Assembly: GCF_003627095.1 (NCBI RefSeq)
Contig: NZ_CP032627.1
Location: forward strand, 2,294,001-2,358,000
Origin: Lactococcus allomyrinae
GTDB lineage: Bacteria > Bacillota > Bacilli > Lactobacillales > Streptococcaceae
Reading direction: 5' to 3'
DNA length: 64,000 nt
Below the pieces are notes generated by a model that searched no databases, was not told the origin of the DNA, and was given only the letters and a program-made list of their open reading frames with translations. Position 1 is the first letter of the stretch. Each line of letters starts with the position of its first letter. The translations under genes and the position numbers were made by a program. Positions 16,885 through 25,012 of this stretch are shown here, piece after piece.

Positions 16885-17906
16885 AAATTTATAATCTGCT
16901 CGAAAATCTTTTGAGCGACCTTTTCTTCTTCAAAATGATAGAACAAAATGCGTCCCTTTCTAAAAATTGTAATTTCATAATGTTCAAATTTGACTAAAAG
17001 AACAAGTGAATTTGATTTTAAGTCCCATTGTTTCATTTGACAAAATTGTTCGAATTTCTCAAGGTTAAAATGAGTAAGTGTAGACTGATAAACTCCGCCA
17101 CAGCTCCGTTCTACCCGCAGATTTCTGTCAGTACTGACAGAAAAATCATGACTGCAACAAGGGCAAGATTTTTGCTTTTTGATTGTAAATTGAGCAAAAT
17201 TTAAAGGCCAATTTTCAACAATATGCATGGTTTCCCAATCAACTGCAGAAGGAGCCACTAAAATTTGTAAGGCAAGGCTCACTTCTATTCCTGAAATTAA
17301 AGGAATCAAAGAAGTCACTACACCGATTGTTTCACAATTTCGCTCAAGTTCAATTAAATCAGGAAAGATACAAGATAGACAAGGTCCAAATCTAGGTTTG
17401 AGCGCCATTACTTGTCCGCTGGTTCCTGCGGCAGAGGCAAATACGAAAGGTAAATCATGATGTAAGCAAAACTCGTTAATCAACTCTCGTGCTAAAAAGT
17501 TGTCGGTACAATCAAGTACCAAATCAAGCTTTCCAAAATCATCAAAAAGCGTGTGTTCAAAAGATTCATTACGAGCCGTGATTGTGACTTCGGGATTAAT
17601 TGCAAGTAGTGCCTCTCGTGCTGCAAAAACTTTGAAATGAGAAAATTTAACATCGGCCGTTGTAAAAAGTGCCTGTCGTTGAAGATTTGATTTCTCAACA
17701 ATATCTGGGTCAATCAAAAAAAGATGTCCAACTCCAGCGCGAGTCAGTTGTTCGGCGGCATAAGTGCCAAGCGCACCGCAACCCACGATGAGTACACGAG
17801 AATTTGTTAGTTTTTCTTGACCAGCAAGTCCGATTTGTGGTACTCGAATTTGTCTGTCGTAGCGGTTTTTATCTGTTTTCATTCTAAAAACTTTCATAGA
17901 GCACAT
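16881..17906 (-). CDS. moeB: MoeB/ThiF-family adenylyltransferase with C-terminal extension
   Basis: 341 residues. It begins near RYDRQIRVPQIGLAGQEKL, with nucleotide loop VGCGALGTYAAEQL, then DCTDNFLARELIN. Zinc cysteines lie in CLSC and CPCC. About 85 C-terminal residues after the zinc site form an extra domain of unknown role. It would adenylylate the C-terminal Gly-Gly of MoaD for sulfur loading. None of the starts at 17906, 17897 or 17882 has a good ribosome site; the last keeps all conserved sequence. It carries a full repeat copy (17125-17140) read in another frame (SVSTDR). Confidence 0.85.
   Translation of the reverse strand: MCSMKVFRMKTDKNRYDRQIRVPQIGLAGQEKLTNSRVLIVGCGALGTYAAEQLTRAGVGHLFLIDPDIVEKSNLQRQALFTTADVKFSHFKVFAAREALLAINPEVTITARNESFEHTLFDDFGKLDLVLDCTDNFLARELINEFCLHHDLPFVFASAAGTSGQVMALKPRFGPCLSCIFPDLIELERNCETIGVVTSLIPLISGIEVSLALQILVAPSAVDWETMHIVENWPLNFAQFTIKKQKSCPCCSHDFSVSTDRNLRVERSCGGVYQSTLTHFNLEKFEQFCQMKQWDLKSNSLVLLVKFEHYEITIFRKGRILFYHFEEEKVAQKIFEQIINL
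17125..17140. repeat. Repeated palindrome inside the moeB-like gene
   Basis: Perfect 16-bp copy, read as SVSTDR in a different frame from the other intragenic copies. Confidence 0.9.
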
Positions 17907-18415
17907 TCATTGTAATACTATTTGACATTTTATACTTGATGCTGCTTTTTATACTAGCTTATCTCTAAATCTGAGTTAGCGGATTTAGTAGTTAAACTGC
18001 AAATATACTGCCTTACGTTTACGCAAACTTTAATTTCTAAAAGGAACTTTTAGAAATTAAACAGTATTAAGTCTGTTGTATGAGAAAAGCATCGCTTTTT
18101 ACTCATTTCAAAGAACAGAAAGCTTTACCAAATTCAAGCAAAGCGAACTCACCGCAAATATGCTAAAATAAGATTAAGTAATCTAAATAAACAACGCGAT
18201 GTTGTTTCAGAGATATTGTAACACACTTTATACAAATTTTCACAAAGAAAATAAATATTAAATAAAATAAAGGATAAATAAAATGGTCTGAAGCCTTGTA
18301 TTCATTGCAAAAGAGCTTATAAAAAATTTCTCTAGCTGAACCATCAAAATGAAATTGATGTCATAACTTTGCTACTTTTGCTCAAAAAAGGTAAATCAGA
18401 TTAATAGAATAAAAA
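17907..18415. other. Divergent intergenic region between moeB and menA
   Basis: 509 bases without a gene. It holds element B copy 2 (17949-18007), a palindromic stretch around TTTCTAAAAGGAACTTTTAGAAA (about 18032-18054), and AT-rich sequence that must contain the promoters of the two divergent operons. I could not place either with confidence. Confidence 0.55.
17949..18007 (+). repeat. Dispersed element B, copy 2
   Basis: Aligns with 14241-14299 over about 59 bases. A shorter related stretch (TTATACTAG) occurs in inverted orientation near 48295-48304. Confidence 0.65.
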
Positions 18416-19318
18416 ATGAATTTTAAAATTTTCGCTGAACTCATTGAACTCAAAGCCAAGACAGCTTCGGTTTTCCCCTTTTTATTGGGGCTTGGCTATT
18501 CGCTCTATCATTACAAGACCGCAAATGTTCTACCACTTGTTATTTACTTCATTGCGATGTTTTTGTTTAATTGTTTTGTTGACATTTGGGACAATTACAA
18601 TGATTATCATAATGCGGTAGATACCGCTGATTATCAAAAAAACACTAATATTATTGGTCGAGAAGAAATTCCAATGAAATTGATTAAAGGACTGCTTGCC
18701 TTTTTCTTCATTGTTTCCTTAGTTTTAGGATTAATTGTAGCGAGTATGACAGGTTGGGCAGTCTTTTTCCTCGGCTTAATCTGTTATGCGGTTGGAATTT
18801 TTTATGCAGGAGGCCCTAAACCTTTGTCATCTTTACCTGTAGGAGAGTTTCTCTCAGGGATAACGATGGGATATATTATTTTCCTTATTTGTGTTTATAT
18901 CAATGCACATGGTATGTTTGTATGGTCATGGGCAACGATTGGAAGCACCTTTCTAATTTCTCTTCCAAATACTTTGTTAATTGCTAATCTGATGTTGGCA
19001 AATAATACTTGTGATTTAGAAGAAGATGAGGCGAACCATCGTTTTACAATTGTGCATTATATTGGACGTCAAGGGGCGTTGCTATGGTGGAAAGCAGCTC
19101 TTGTCATCGCCTTTTTATCGGTGGTTTTGGCAGTAATTTTAGGGTTGCTTTCTCCAGTCAGTTTAGCCATTATCATTATTATTCCACTAATGATAAAATT
19201 TGCACGACCTTATCTAAAAAAACAAGTCAAACGAGAAACCTTTATTTGTTCTGTTAAGATATTGATGGTTTTTCAACTTTTTCAAGTTTTGTTATTGTTT
19301 CTGAGTCTAATAGAGTAA
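18416..19318 (+). CDS. menA: 1,4-dihydroxy-2-naphthoate polyprenyltransferase
   Basis: 300 residues, UbiA-type with about eight to nine membrane spans. The first aspartate motif is DIWDNYNDYHN and the second NNTCDLEEDEANHR, which coordinate magnesium and the polyprenyl diphosphate. It joins the isoprenoid chain to 1,4-dihydroxy-2-naphthoate to form demethylmenaquinone. Together with the synthase at 12418 this supplies the quinone that would feed electrons to NarGHI. The other men genes are not in the window. The rgg gene follows after 17 bases. Confidence 0.92.
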   Translation: MNFKIFAELIELKAKTASVFPFLLGLGYSLYHYKTANVLPLVIYFIAMFLFNCFVDIWDNYNDYHNAVDTADYQKNTNIIGREEIPMKLIKGLLAFFFIVSLVLGLIVASMTGWAVFFLGLICYAVGIFYAGGPKPLSSLPVGEFLSGITMGYIIFLICVYINAHGMFVWSWATIGSTFLISLPNTLLIANLMLANNTCDLEEDEANHRFTIVHYIGRQGALLWWKAALVIAFLSVVLAVILGLLSPVSLAIIIIIPLMIKFARPYLKKQVKRETFICSVKILMVFQLFQVLLLFLSLIE

Positions 19319-19335
19319 ATGAAGAGGATTGAATC

Positions 19336-20166
19336 ATGCCTTACGGAAGATACGGAAAAACATTTAAGAAAATCAGAACTCAAAAACATCTTTCTTTATC
19401 CTATTTTACAGATTTAGGAATTTCAAAAGCAGCATTAGATAGATTTGAGCTTGGACGAACCATGATGAGTTTTGAGCGAGTGGATGCAGCACTTCAAGAG
19501 ATGAATGTGTCTCTTGGAGAATACGAATATTTCATTAATGATTATGCTTTAGACTACCAGGAAGAAATTCTACTTGAAATTACCAATGCGGATATTGCCA
19601 GCGATAGTCACACTTTGTCCAAAATTTACGAGGAAGCTTTTTCGGCAGGGTATATATATCTTGCTTATGCGGCTAAAAGTCGCTATATGAGTTTGACAAT
19701 CGAGGAAGCAGAAAAAGTGACCGATTTTCTTTATGGTGTTGAGCAATGGGGCTATTTTGAATTGTCGATATTTTATTTTGCCTTAGATAATTTGAGCGAG
19801 CGGGAAATCATGCACTTAATGCAAGGGTTCTGGACAAAGAATCGAGCGCTGTATAATATTTTTAAATATCGAAGAAGAATTTTGCAATCTGCTTATCGAG
19901 CTGCCACTTTGTTGTCGGCTAAAGGGTATAAACAATCGGCATTTAAAATATTGCAAAAAAGTCATCCGAGAGACCAAGTGTATGACTTATATATTCAAAA
20001 CGTGCGCAAGATGGCTTTAGGATTTTATGATTACTGTTTTGAGAATCGCGAGCAAGGTCAAGCCCAAATTCAAGGTGCTATTCAACTTTTTGCAGAAATG
20101 GACCATCAAGATTTGGAACTTTATTACCAAAAGCGTTTTGAGCGTTTTAAAAAAGAAGTCCAATAA
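19336..20166 (+). CDS. Rgg/GadR/MutR-family transcriptional regulator
   Basis: 276 residues. The N-terminal helix-turn-helix (about 8-65: YGKTFKKIRTQKHLSLSYF, SKAALDRFELGR) is followed by an all-helical repeat domain that in Rgg proteins binds short peptide pheromones. Rgg regulators usually control an adjacent target, here the secreted protein at 20388. The ribosome site is moderate (GAGGA). It sits just after menA but its terminator (20194-20227) and the promoter beyond mark the start of a separate cassette. Pheromone dependence is inference; no classic SHP gene was found. Confidence 0.85.
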   Translation: MPYGRYGKTFKKIRTQKHLSLSYFTDLGISKAALDRFELGRTMMSFERVDAALQEMNVSLGEYEYFINDYALDYQEEILLEITNADIASDSHTLSKIYEEAFSAGYIYLAYAAKSRYMSLTIEEAEKVTDFLYGVEQWGYFELSIFYFALDNLSEREIMHLMQGFWTKNRALYNIFKYRRRILQSAYRAATLLSAKGYKQSAFKILQKSHPRDQVYDLYIQNVRKMALGFYDYCFENREQGQAQIQGAIQLFAEMDHQDLELYYQKRFERFKKEVQ

Positions 20167-20193
20167 ACCGCATGGTTATCATAGCATTTTAAA

Positions 20194-20227
20194 AATCGTT
20201 GCATTTCTGCAACGGTTTAATTTTTGT
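20194..20227 (+). terminator. Terminator after rgg
   Basis: Arms ATCGTTGCA and TGCAACGGT around TTTC, then T-rich. Confidence 0.75.
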
Positions 20228-20287
20228 CAAAATTATGTGCTAAAATAAAAACATAGAAAAATTAAAAATAAGGAGGAGCAAACAGTA

Positions 20288-20317
20288 ATGATGATGTTGC
20301 ACGTTTGCAAAGTCTAA
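20288..20317 (+). CDS. Nine-codon upstream reading frame (candidate leader peptide)
   Basis: ATG ATG ATG TTG CAC GTT TGC AAA GTC TAA encodes MMMLHVCKV behind an excellent ribosome site (AGGAGGAG, 20271-20278), itself preceded by an extended -10 (TGCTAAAAT, about 20239-20247). The following 70 bases contain two small hairpins, including GTTAGC-TGA-GCTAAC (20351-20365), before the next gene. It could be a regulatory leader, a peptide signal for the adjacent Rgg, or a chance frame. Confidence 0.4.
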   Translation: MMMLHVCKV

Positions 20318-20387
20318 TGAATTCTTAACTCTGAAATTCATTAGATCTTCGTTAGCTGAGCTAACTAGAAATTTCGGAGAATTGGTT

Positions 20388-21176
20388 ATGAAAAATTGGA
20401 AAACAACCCTCGCACTTTCTAGTGCAACAGTGTTACTTGTCGCAGGTGGAACATTTGGATTGAATCAGTCCATCCATAAGAATATTTCAGAAGCTAAAAC
20501 AGAAGTAAAAAGTAATACTATTAAATTAGCTAAAGCAGATTTTACTTTTACAGATAGTGATGTAGATACCAGTCAACCCACTGAGCCAATTGAAAATGGT
20601 CAAGTTAATACTGATTTTGTTGACCGCTTTGATAATGCAGTAAGTTTAAATTCTACAACAGGACAATTTGAAATTGACAAGACAGCTTTGCCCGATAATG
20701 CGTCTGATGAAGAGCTTGCAGCGTTAAATAAAATGGTTGACGCAAGTAATGTTGCACTAGCACAAGCAATTAAAATTGTTCCTAAAGTCGATATGGTTCA
20801 AAGTGATAATTCTGTTGTAATCAGTGATAATCCTCAAACGTCACAAGAAATTGCTCAAGATTCTCAAATTGTGATGACTTCAACTTATCATGAAGGCTCA
20901 ACCTACGTGCATTATTATTGGTGGGGAATGAGAATTGGAATTTCTAAAACTATGATACACACGATTGGACAAGATGGAATTAATTCTAGTGCTGCAATTG
21001 GAGCGCTTGCTAGTGCTTTAGGAAAAAGTCGACCAGATGTTGCAGCTATTTTGGGAGAAATAGGTGGCGTAACGTGGTTCTTTGGAGTGGGTTTGACAAA
21101 AGTTCCTGGAGGATTTGTTTTTAATTTCACTGCTGGAGCACCTGCTAACGGTGTTTGGGGGTTAGAATGGCAATGA
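20388..21176 (+). CDS. Secreted bacteriocin-like protein, unknown family
   Basis: 262 residues. Residues 1-28 form a signal or anchor segment (MKNWKTTLALSSATVLLVAGG). The middle (30-160) is acidic and low in aromatics. The last ~95 residues change character: aromatic-rich VHYYWWGMRIGISK, then a glycine/alanine-rich hydrophobic stretch ending GVWGLEWQ. That design (acidic secreted pro-region, membrane-active C-terminus) resembles some class II-like antimicrobials. The Rgg gene upstream and overlapping small membrane proteins downstream suggest toxin plus immunity. Start ATG 20388 follows CGGAGA. Function is inferred from layout only. Confidence 0.7.
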   Translation: MKNWKTTLALSSATVLLVAGGTFGLNQSIHKNISEAKTEVKSNTIKLAKADFTFTDSDVDTSQPTEPIENGQVNTDFVDRFDNAVSLNSTTGQFEIDKTALPDNASDEELAALNKMVDASNVALAQAIKIVPKVDMVQSDNSVVISDNPQTSQEIAQDSQIVMTSTYHEGSTYVHYYWWGMRIGISKTMIHTIGQDGINSSAAIGALASALGKSRPDVAAILGEIGGVTWFFGVGLTKVPGGFVFNFTAGAPANGVWGLEWQ

Positions 21177-21340
21177 TACAAAAACAAAAAATAATTAGAA
21201 ATATTTCTATGGCGGTATCACTTGTTTTTGCTTTATTAGTATTTTTAACCTCAATACATAAATTTCTACTCATTAAAGGAATATTAGCAGGAACTATGAT
21301 TATTGTTGGAATATTATGGCAAATTGAACGAAAGAGATAA
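21167..21340 (+). CDS. Small two-helix membrane protein, immunity-like
   Basis: 57 residues with two hydrophobic spans (about 11-29 and 33-49) and a basic end (QIERKR). It overlaps the end of the secreted-protein gene. ATG 21167 has GGGGG five bases upstream; a second ATG at 21173 overlaps the upstream stop as ATGA. Coupled expression with the secreted protein and the size fit a bacteriocin-immunity-type protein, but sequence identity to a known family was not recognised. Confidence 0.6.
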   Translation: MAMIQKQKIIRNISMAVSLVFALLVFLTSIHKFLLIKGILAGTMIIVGILWQIERKR

Positions 21341-21477
21341 AAACATTCTTTTTAAATAAACAACTAATAACAAGATGAAAAACAAAACCCCTTAATTGGC
21401 AATGTCATTAAGTTAGGTCATATACAGAAGTAATCCTTCAACGGGAGCAACACAATGGAAAACGGAATGAGGTGAAA

Positions 21478-21627
21478 ATGATTAAAAAAATTTTATTAAC
21501 TTTATTTGTTTTGCTAATTTTTATAATATCTACTGCTTTTCCATAATATAAAATATTTGGTTATATTATTGGATTATTCATTTTTAGTCTAATTTGGTTT
21601 CCTATAAACTTCCATAATAAAAGTTAA
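21478..21627 (+). pseudogene. Small membrane protein with in-frame stop
   Basis: ATG 21478 follows GAGGTGAAA. The frame encodes a basic start and a hydrophobic span (MIKKILLTLFVLLIFI), hits TAA at 21544-21546, and continues in the same frame through a second hydrophobic span to a stop at 21625-21627. If the TAA were CAA the product would be a 49-residue two-helix protein like its neighbours at 21167 and 21642. Either a decayed copy or a genuine 22-residue peptide. Confidence 0.5.
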
Positions 21628-21641
21628 ACAGGGTGGCAATA

Positions 21642-21830
21642 ATGAAAAAAACACTAATTATTATTGATGTTGCAGGGCGAGCTTTGTTTCTCGGTTTAGC
21701 AGGATACCTTATGTTTAATAATGTTATTTCAAAAAACTCATATCTAATTGGAGTAGTCATGATTGGTTTTAATGTTTTTACAATGTTTTTTGATAAAAAT
21801 TATCTTGATAAACGCAGGAACAGAGAATGA
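21642..21830 (+). CDS. Small two-helix membrane protein, immunity-like
   Basis: 62 residues, two membrane spans (about 4-25 and 34-51), charged end (DKNYLDKRRNRE). ATG 21642 follows GGGTGG. Third member of the row of small membrane frames after the secreted protein. A strong terminator follows at 21861-21897. No family recognised. Confidence 0.6.
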   Translation: MKKTLIIIDVAGRALFLGLAGYLMFNNVISKNSYLIGVVMIGFNVFTMFFDKNYLDKRRNRE

Positions 21831-21860
21831 AGAGATATGTGCCTAATTAAAGTGCAATAA

Positions 21861-21897
21861 AAAAATCACTGACAGTTTTTTGTCAGTGATTTTTTTT
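21861..21897. terminator. Bidirectional terminator using repeat half-sites
   Basis: Arms AAATCACTGACA and TGTCAGTGATTT with T runs on the plus side and A5 on the other. It ends the Rgg cassette and the converging feo operon. Confidence 0.9.
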
Positions 21898-22084
21898 ATT
21901 TGCAGCAGTCATGCGTGTGCTCTTTTGCTTCATGCAAATCAGTAGGGAGTACGGACACGCCTTTCACAGGGCAACTGTTAACATTACAATCTTCACAAGC
22001 CCCTTTGCTTCGGATTGTCTTGAAAATCGCAAAAGCTGTGATGATGAGAATAATCGCTAAGATAATAAAACTTGCTAAGTTCAT
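21896..22084 (-). CDS. FeoB-associated Cys-rich membrane protein
   Basis: 62 residues: one N-terminal membrane helix (LASFIILAIILIITAFAIF), then CEDCNVNSCPVKG and a C-terminal His/Cys tail ending HTHDCCK. Short proteins of this type sit at the end of feo operons in Gram-positive bacteria and may handle ferrous iron during FeoB transport. Start ATG 22084 follows GGAGG that overlaps the feoB stop, so the two genes are co-transcribed. Confidence 0.9.
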   Translation of the reverse strand: MNLASFIILAIILIITAFAIFKTIRSKGACEDCNVNSCPVKGVSVLPTDLHEAKEHTHDCCK

Positions 22085-22099
22085 AAATATTGCTACCTC

Positions 22100-24181
22100 C
22101 TAAAGTTCATTGAGCGCTGGTTGAGAACTTTTCCTGAAAATGAAATATAGCCCAATCAGCAATACAATAATTGCTAATATTGTCATGGTTTGAATACCAT
22201 ATCCGCTAATTGCTCGTCCCAACTGATAAATGATGAAACTCATACTGTAAGCGACCAAAGTTTGAAATCCTACTGCACGAATCGTCCATTTTAACTCTCC
22301 CATTTCCTTATAAATCGTAGAAATGGCAGCTACGCAAGGGGCGCAAAGCAAATTGAAGACAAGGAGAGAATAAGCAGAAAGTGGGGTGTAGGCTTGACGG
22401 ACGTTTTCCCATAAGACATGCGTTGAGCTTGAGTTGTGTGCATAGAGGACACCCATCGTTCCGACGATTGTTTCTTTTGCAATCAAACCGGTAAGCGTAG
22501 CCACAGTAGCGCGCCATTCACCAAAACCAAGTGGAGCAAAGAAGATGGCAACGACTTTACCGAAGTCTGCTAAAATAGAATGACTAGAATCAACTTGTTG
22601 GAAATCCCAAGCGTAGTTTGAAGTAAACCAAATTAGAACATTCATCGCAAAAATAATTGTTCCTGCACGCTTGATAAAGCTAAATGCACGGTCAAAAGCG
22701 TACTTGAAGACAGTGAGAGCGTGTGGGAGATGATACATCGGTAATTCCATGATGAAAGCGGAGGTATCACCAGAAAACATTCGTGTTTTCTTAAGAATGA
22801 TTCCAGATAAAATAATCATTCCCATTCCTAAGAAATAAGCACTAGGTGCCACCCAGCTCGCGTGTCTAAAGAAAGCACCAGAAACAAGTGCAATAATTGG
22901 CAACTTAGCCGAACAAGGCATAAAAGTTGTGACCATAATTGTAATTTTTCGGTCACGTTCTTGTTCGATTGTACGTGTTGCCATAATCCCAGGAACACCG
23001 CAACCAGAAGCGATAAGCATTGGAATAAATGATTTACCAGATAAACCAAAACGACGGAAGATACGATCCATGACAAAGGCAACCCGAGCCATATATCCAG
23101 AATCTTCAAGAATTCCAAGTAATAGAAAAAGTACAAAAATCTGTGGTACAAAACCTAAAATTGCACCAATACCAGCTACGACACCATTTAAGACCAAGTC
23201 TTGAAGCCAAGGAACAATCGCAAGACTATGCATTCCAGTAGAAATCCAGCTAGGTATGAGCTGACCAAAGAAAACATCATTGACCCAGTCCGTTGCAGCA
23301 GTACCAACGGTTTGGATAGAAAGGAAATAAACCAACCACATGATAAAGACAAAAATTGGCAATCCTAACCACTTATGAGTGATGATACGGTCAATTTTAT
23401 CAGTCATGTTTGCTTTTCCGGTTGATGTATCACTTACACAAAGATTGACAATATGACCGATAAGGTCATAGCGCTCGTTGACAATAATAGATTCACGGTC
23501 ATCAGCCATAATTTTTTCGGTGATATTGACAATTTCTTCAAGCTCGGACTTTTGGTTTTCTGTCAGTACTGACAGTGCAATTTTGTCAGCTTCAAAAGCT
23601 TTGATTTGGTCAAAACGGCTTGTAAAGCCAGTCACCTTAGCGATTTCAGATAAAGCCCCTTCAAGCCTGTGATCATAATCTAATGGCTTAATCTCGTGGG
23701 TCTTTAGCGCAAGATTGACGGCTTCATCTAAACCTTTGTTTTTGATGGCAGAAGTAGTAACAACAGGAAGCCCCAAACTGTAAGATAATTTTTCTGTGTC
23801 AATCTTTTTGCCAAGAGATTCAACCAAGTCACTCATATTCAAAGCAAGAACCATTGGAATACCAAATTCCATGAGTTGTAGAGTGAGATATAGTGAGCGC
23901 TCAAGATTTGTTGAATCCACAATATTAATCAGCACATCAGGAGGGGTTTTAGATAGAAAGTCACGTGCGACTTGCTCATCTGGTGAGTAAGGAGAGAGCG
24001 AGTATAGACCTGGTAAATCTTGGATACAAATTGATTTATCTTTTTTATAAAAACCAGATTTGCGTTCAACAGTAACACCAGGCCAGTTCCCAACTTGTTG
24101 ATTTGAGCCAGTCAATATATTAAAGATACTCGTTTTTCCGCTATTGGGATTACCAAGCAATGCAATTATTTTCATATTCAT
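22100..24181 (-). CDS. feoB: Ferrous iron transporter FeoB
   Basis: 693 residues. The N-terminal G domain has G1 GNPNSGKTS, G3 DLPGLYSLSPYSPDEQ and G4 NMSD; a helical spacer and about eight to nine membrane spans with Gate motifs (SGCGVPGIMATR, MPCSAKLPI) follow. It imports Fe(II) under anaerobic or acidic conditions. It lies 105 bases after feoA, same strand. A full repeat copy (23560-23575) is read as LSVLTE between G domain and helical spacer. Iron supply would support the iron-sulfur-rich NarGH encoded next door. Ribosome site weak. Confidence 0.95.
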   Translation of the reverse strand: MNMKIIALLGNPNSGKTSIFNILTGSNQQVGNWPGVTVERKSGFYKKDKSICIQDLPGLYSLSPYSPDEQVARDFLSKTPPDVLINIVDSTNLERSLYLTLQLMEFGIPMVLALNMSDLVESLGKKIDTEKLSYSLGLPVVTTSAIKNKGLDEAVNLALKTHEIKPLDYDHRLEGALSEIAKVTGFTSRFDQIKAFEADKIALSVLTENQKSELEEIVNITEKIMADDRESIIVNERYDLIGHIVNLCVSDTSTGKANMTDKIDRIITHKWLGLPIFVFIMWLVYFLSIQTVGTAATDWVNDVFFGQLIPSWISTGMHSLAIVPWLQDLVLNGVVAGIGAILGFVPQIFVLFLLLGILEDSGYMARVAFVMDRIFRRFGLSGKSFIPMLIASGCGVPGIMATRTIEQERDRKITIMVTTFMPCSAKLPIIALVSGAFFRHASWVAPSAYFLGMGMIILSGIILKKTRMFSGDTSAFIMELPMYHLPHALTVFKYAFDRAFSFIKRAGTIIFAMNVLIWFTSNYAWDFQQVDSSHSILADFGKVVAIFFAPLGFGEWRATVATLTGLIAKETIVGTMGVLYAHNSSSTHVLWENVRQAYTPLSAYSLLVFNLLCAPCVAAISTIYKEMGELKWTIRAVGFQTLVAYSMSFIIYQLGRAISGYGIQTMTILAIIVLLIGLYFIFRKSSQPALNEL
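23560..23575. repeat. Repeated palindrome inside feoB
   Basis: Perfect 16-bp copy, read as LSVLTE. Confidence 0.9.
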
Positions 24182-24286
24182 CTAATTTTTCATTTTTGAC
24201 AATCGTCCTGTGAAGTCAATTTTACCTTTTAGCAGAATCACCTTTTGAAGAAAGGGACTTAGATAAAAGTAGAATGAGTTAACCAA

Positions 24287-24751
24287 TCAGTAAGGTTTTT
24301 CTAGAACGACTTTAATTTTTTCAGCATCCATTTTTCGAAGTGAAAGGGCATATCCGCGGAGATGAAGCTCAATTGGGTCGCCGAGTGGTGCAAGCTTTTG
24401 AACATAAATACTCGTTCCGCGCGTAATTCCCATATCCATTAATCGCCGTTTAATTTCGCCCGCAGCATCTACCAAACGAACAATTCCAGTTTGACCAACT
24501 TGTAAAGTAGATAAGCCAACGACCTGTTCAGCAGAGCGCTCATTTTTAACAAAAATCTGTTTCAAAAATTGAGCACTTAGTGCAATACGCGAATGATCTA
24601 TTTTGACAATAGCGTTCTCTCCATCACTCGAAACGAGTGTTATCTTTTTGTCGGTAATAAATCCCATTTCGCGCAGTTTCGACTGATTAGCACCAAATAT
24701 TTTATCTATATAGTAAATTTGTCCCACGTGGGTGGTATCAAGTGTCTTCAT
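24287..24751 (-). CDS. feoA: FeoA, two fused FeoA domains
   Basis: 154 residues, about twice a single-domain FeoA: residues ~1-70 and ~77-154 each form an SH3-like FeoA fold. The second has the classic RRLMDMGITRGTSIYV and GYALSLRKMDAEKI. It is the cytoplasmic partner that supports FeoB. Start ATG 24751 follows GGAGG. A promoter and a 22-bp inverted repeat lie upstream. Confidence 0.92.
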   Translation of the reverse strand: MKTLDTTHVGQIYYIDKIFGANQSKLREMGFITDKKITLVSSDGENAIVKIDHSRIALSAQFLKQIFVKNERSAEQVVGLSTLQVGQTGIVRLVDAAGEIKRRLMDMGITRGTSIYVQKLAPLGDPIELHLRGYALSLRKMDAEKIKVVLEKPY

Positions 24752-24781
24752 AGTTCCTCCAATTCTGTCAATCGTGACAAA

Positions 24782-24836
24782 AATGTAAAACAGTTTTTAC
24801 ATTACCTATTATAGCAAAGTGTGAAAAAGAATACAA
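24782..24836 (-). promoter_or_regulatory. feo promoter with inverted-repeat operator
   Basis: On the minus strand, -35 TTGTAT (24831-24836) and -10 TATAAT (24808-24813) are exactly 17 bases apart. A perfect inverted repeat, AATGTAAAA and TTTTACATT around CAGT (24782-24803), lies directly downstream, covering the transcription start. A repressor bound there would block feoAB; iron, redox or metal control is plausible, but the regulator is unknown. Confidence 0.7.
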
Positions 24837-24927
24837 AGATTTATCGAAGAAAACAACACGCTGTCGTTAAACGTTGATGTGAAAGGCTTTGCAACAAAAT
24901 GTCAAAAACCCTTTACACTCATATATA

Positions 24928-24957
24928 TTGCGGATTGGCGGGACTTTGTACTATACT
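24928..24957 (+). promoter_or_regulatory. Candidate narG promoter
   Basis: TTGCGG (24928-24933) and TATACT (24952-24957) separated by 18 bases, about 56 bases before the narG start. No FNR-type or NreC-type site was recognised around it. Confidence 0.45.
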
Positions 24958-25012
24958 TGAGAGGTATAAAACTCTAGAAAATAATTTATCCATTATGAAA
25001 GGGACCGGAATT

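Noticed and set aside
18225-18250. Rex redox-regulator site upstream of menA
   Set aside because: Only one half (TTTCACAA) is present; the matching inverted half is missing.
22828-23151. Long open frame overlapping feoB in a shifted frame
   Set aside because: It lies within conserved feoB sequence on the same strand and has no ribosome site; it is a shadow of feoB.
24800-25012. FNR/Flp or NreC binding site at narG
   Set aside because: No TTGAT-N4-ATCAA or similar dyad was found; a CcpA-like match near 24878 lacks the central CG.
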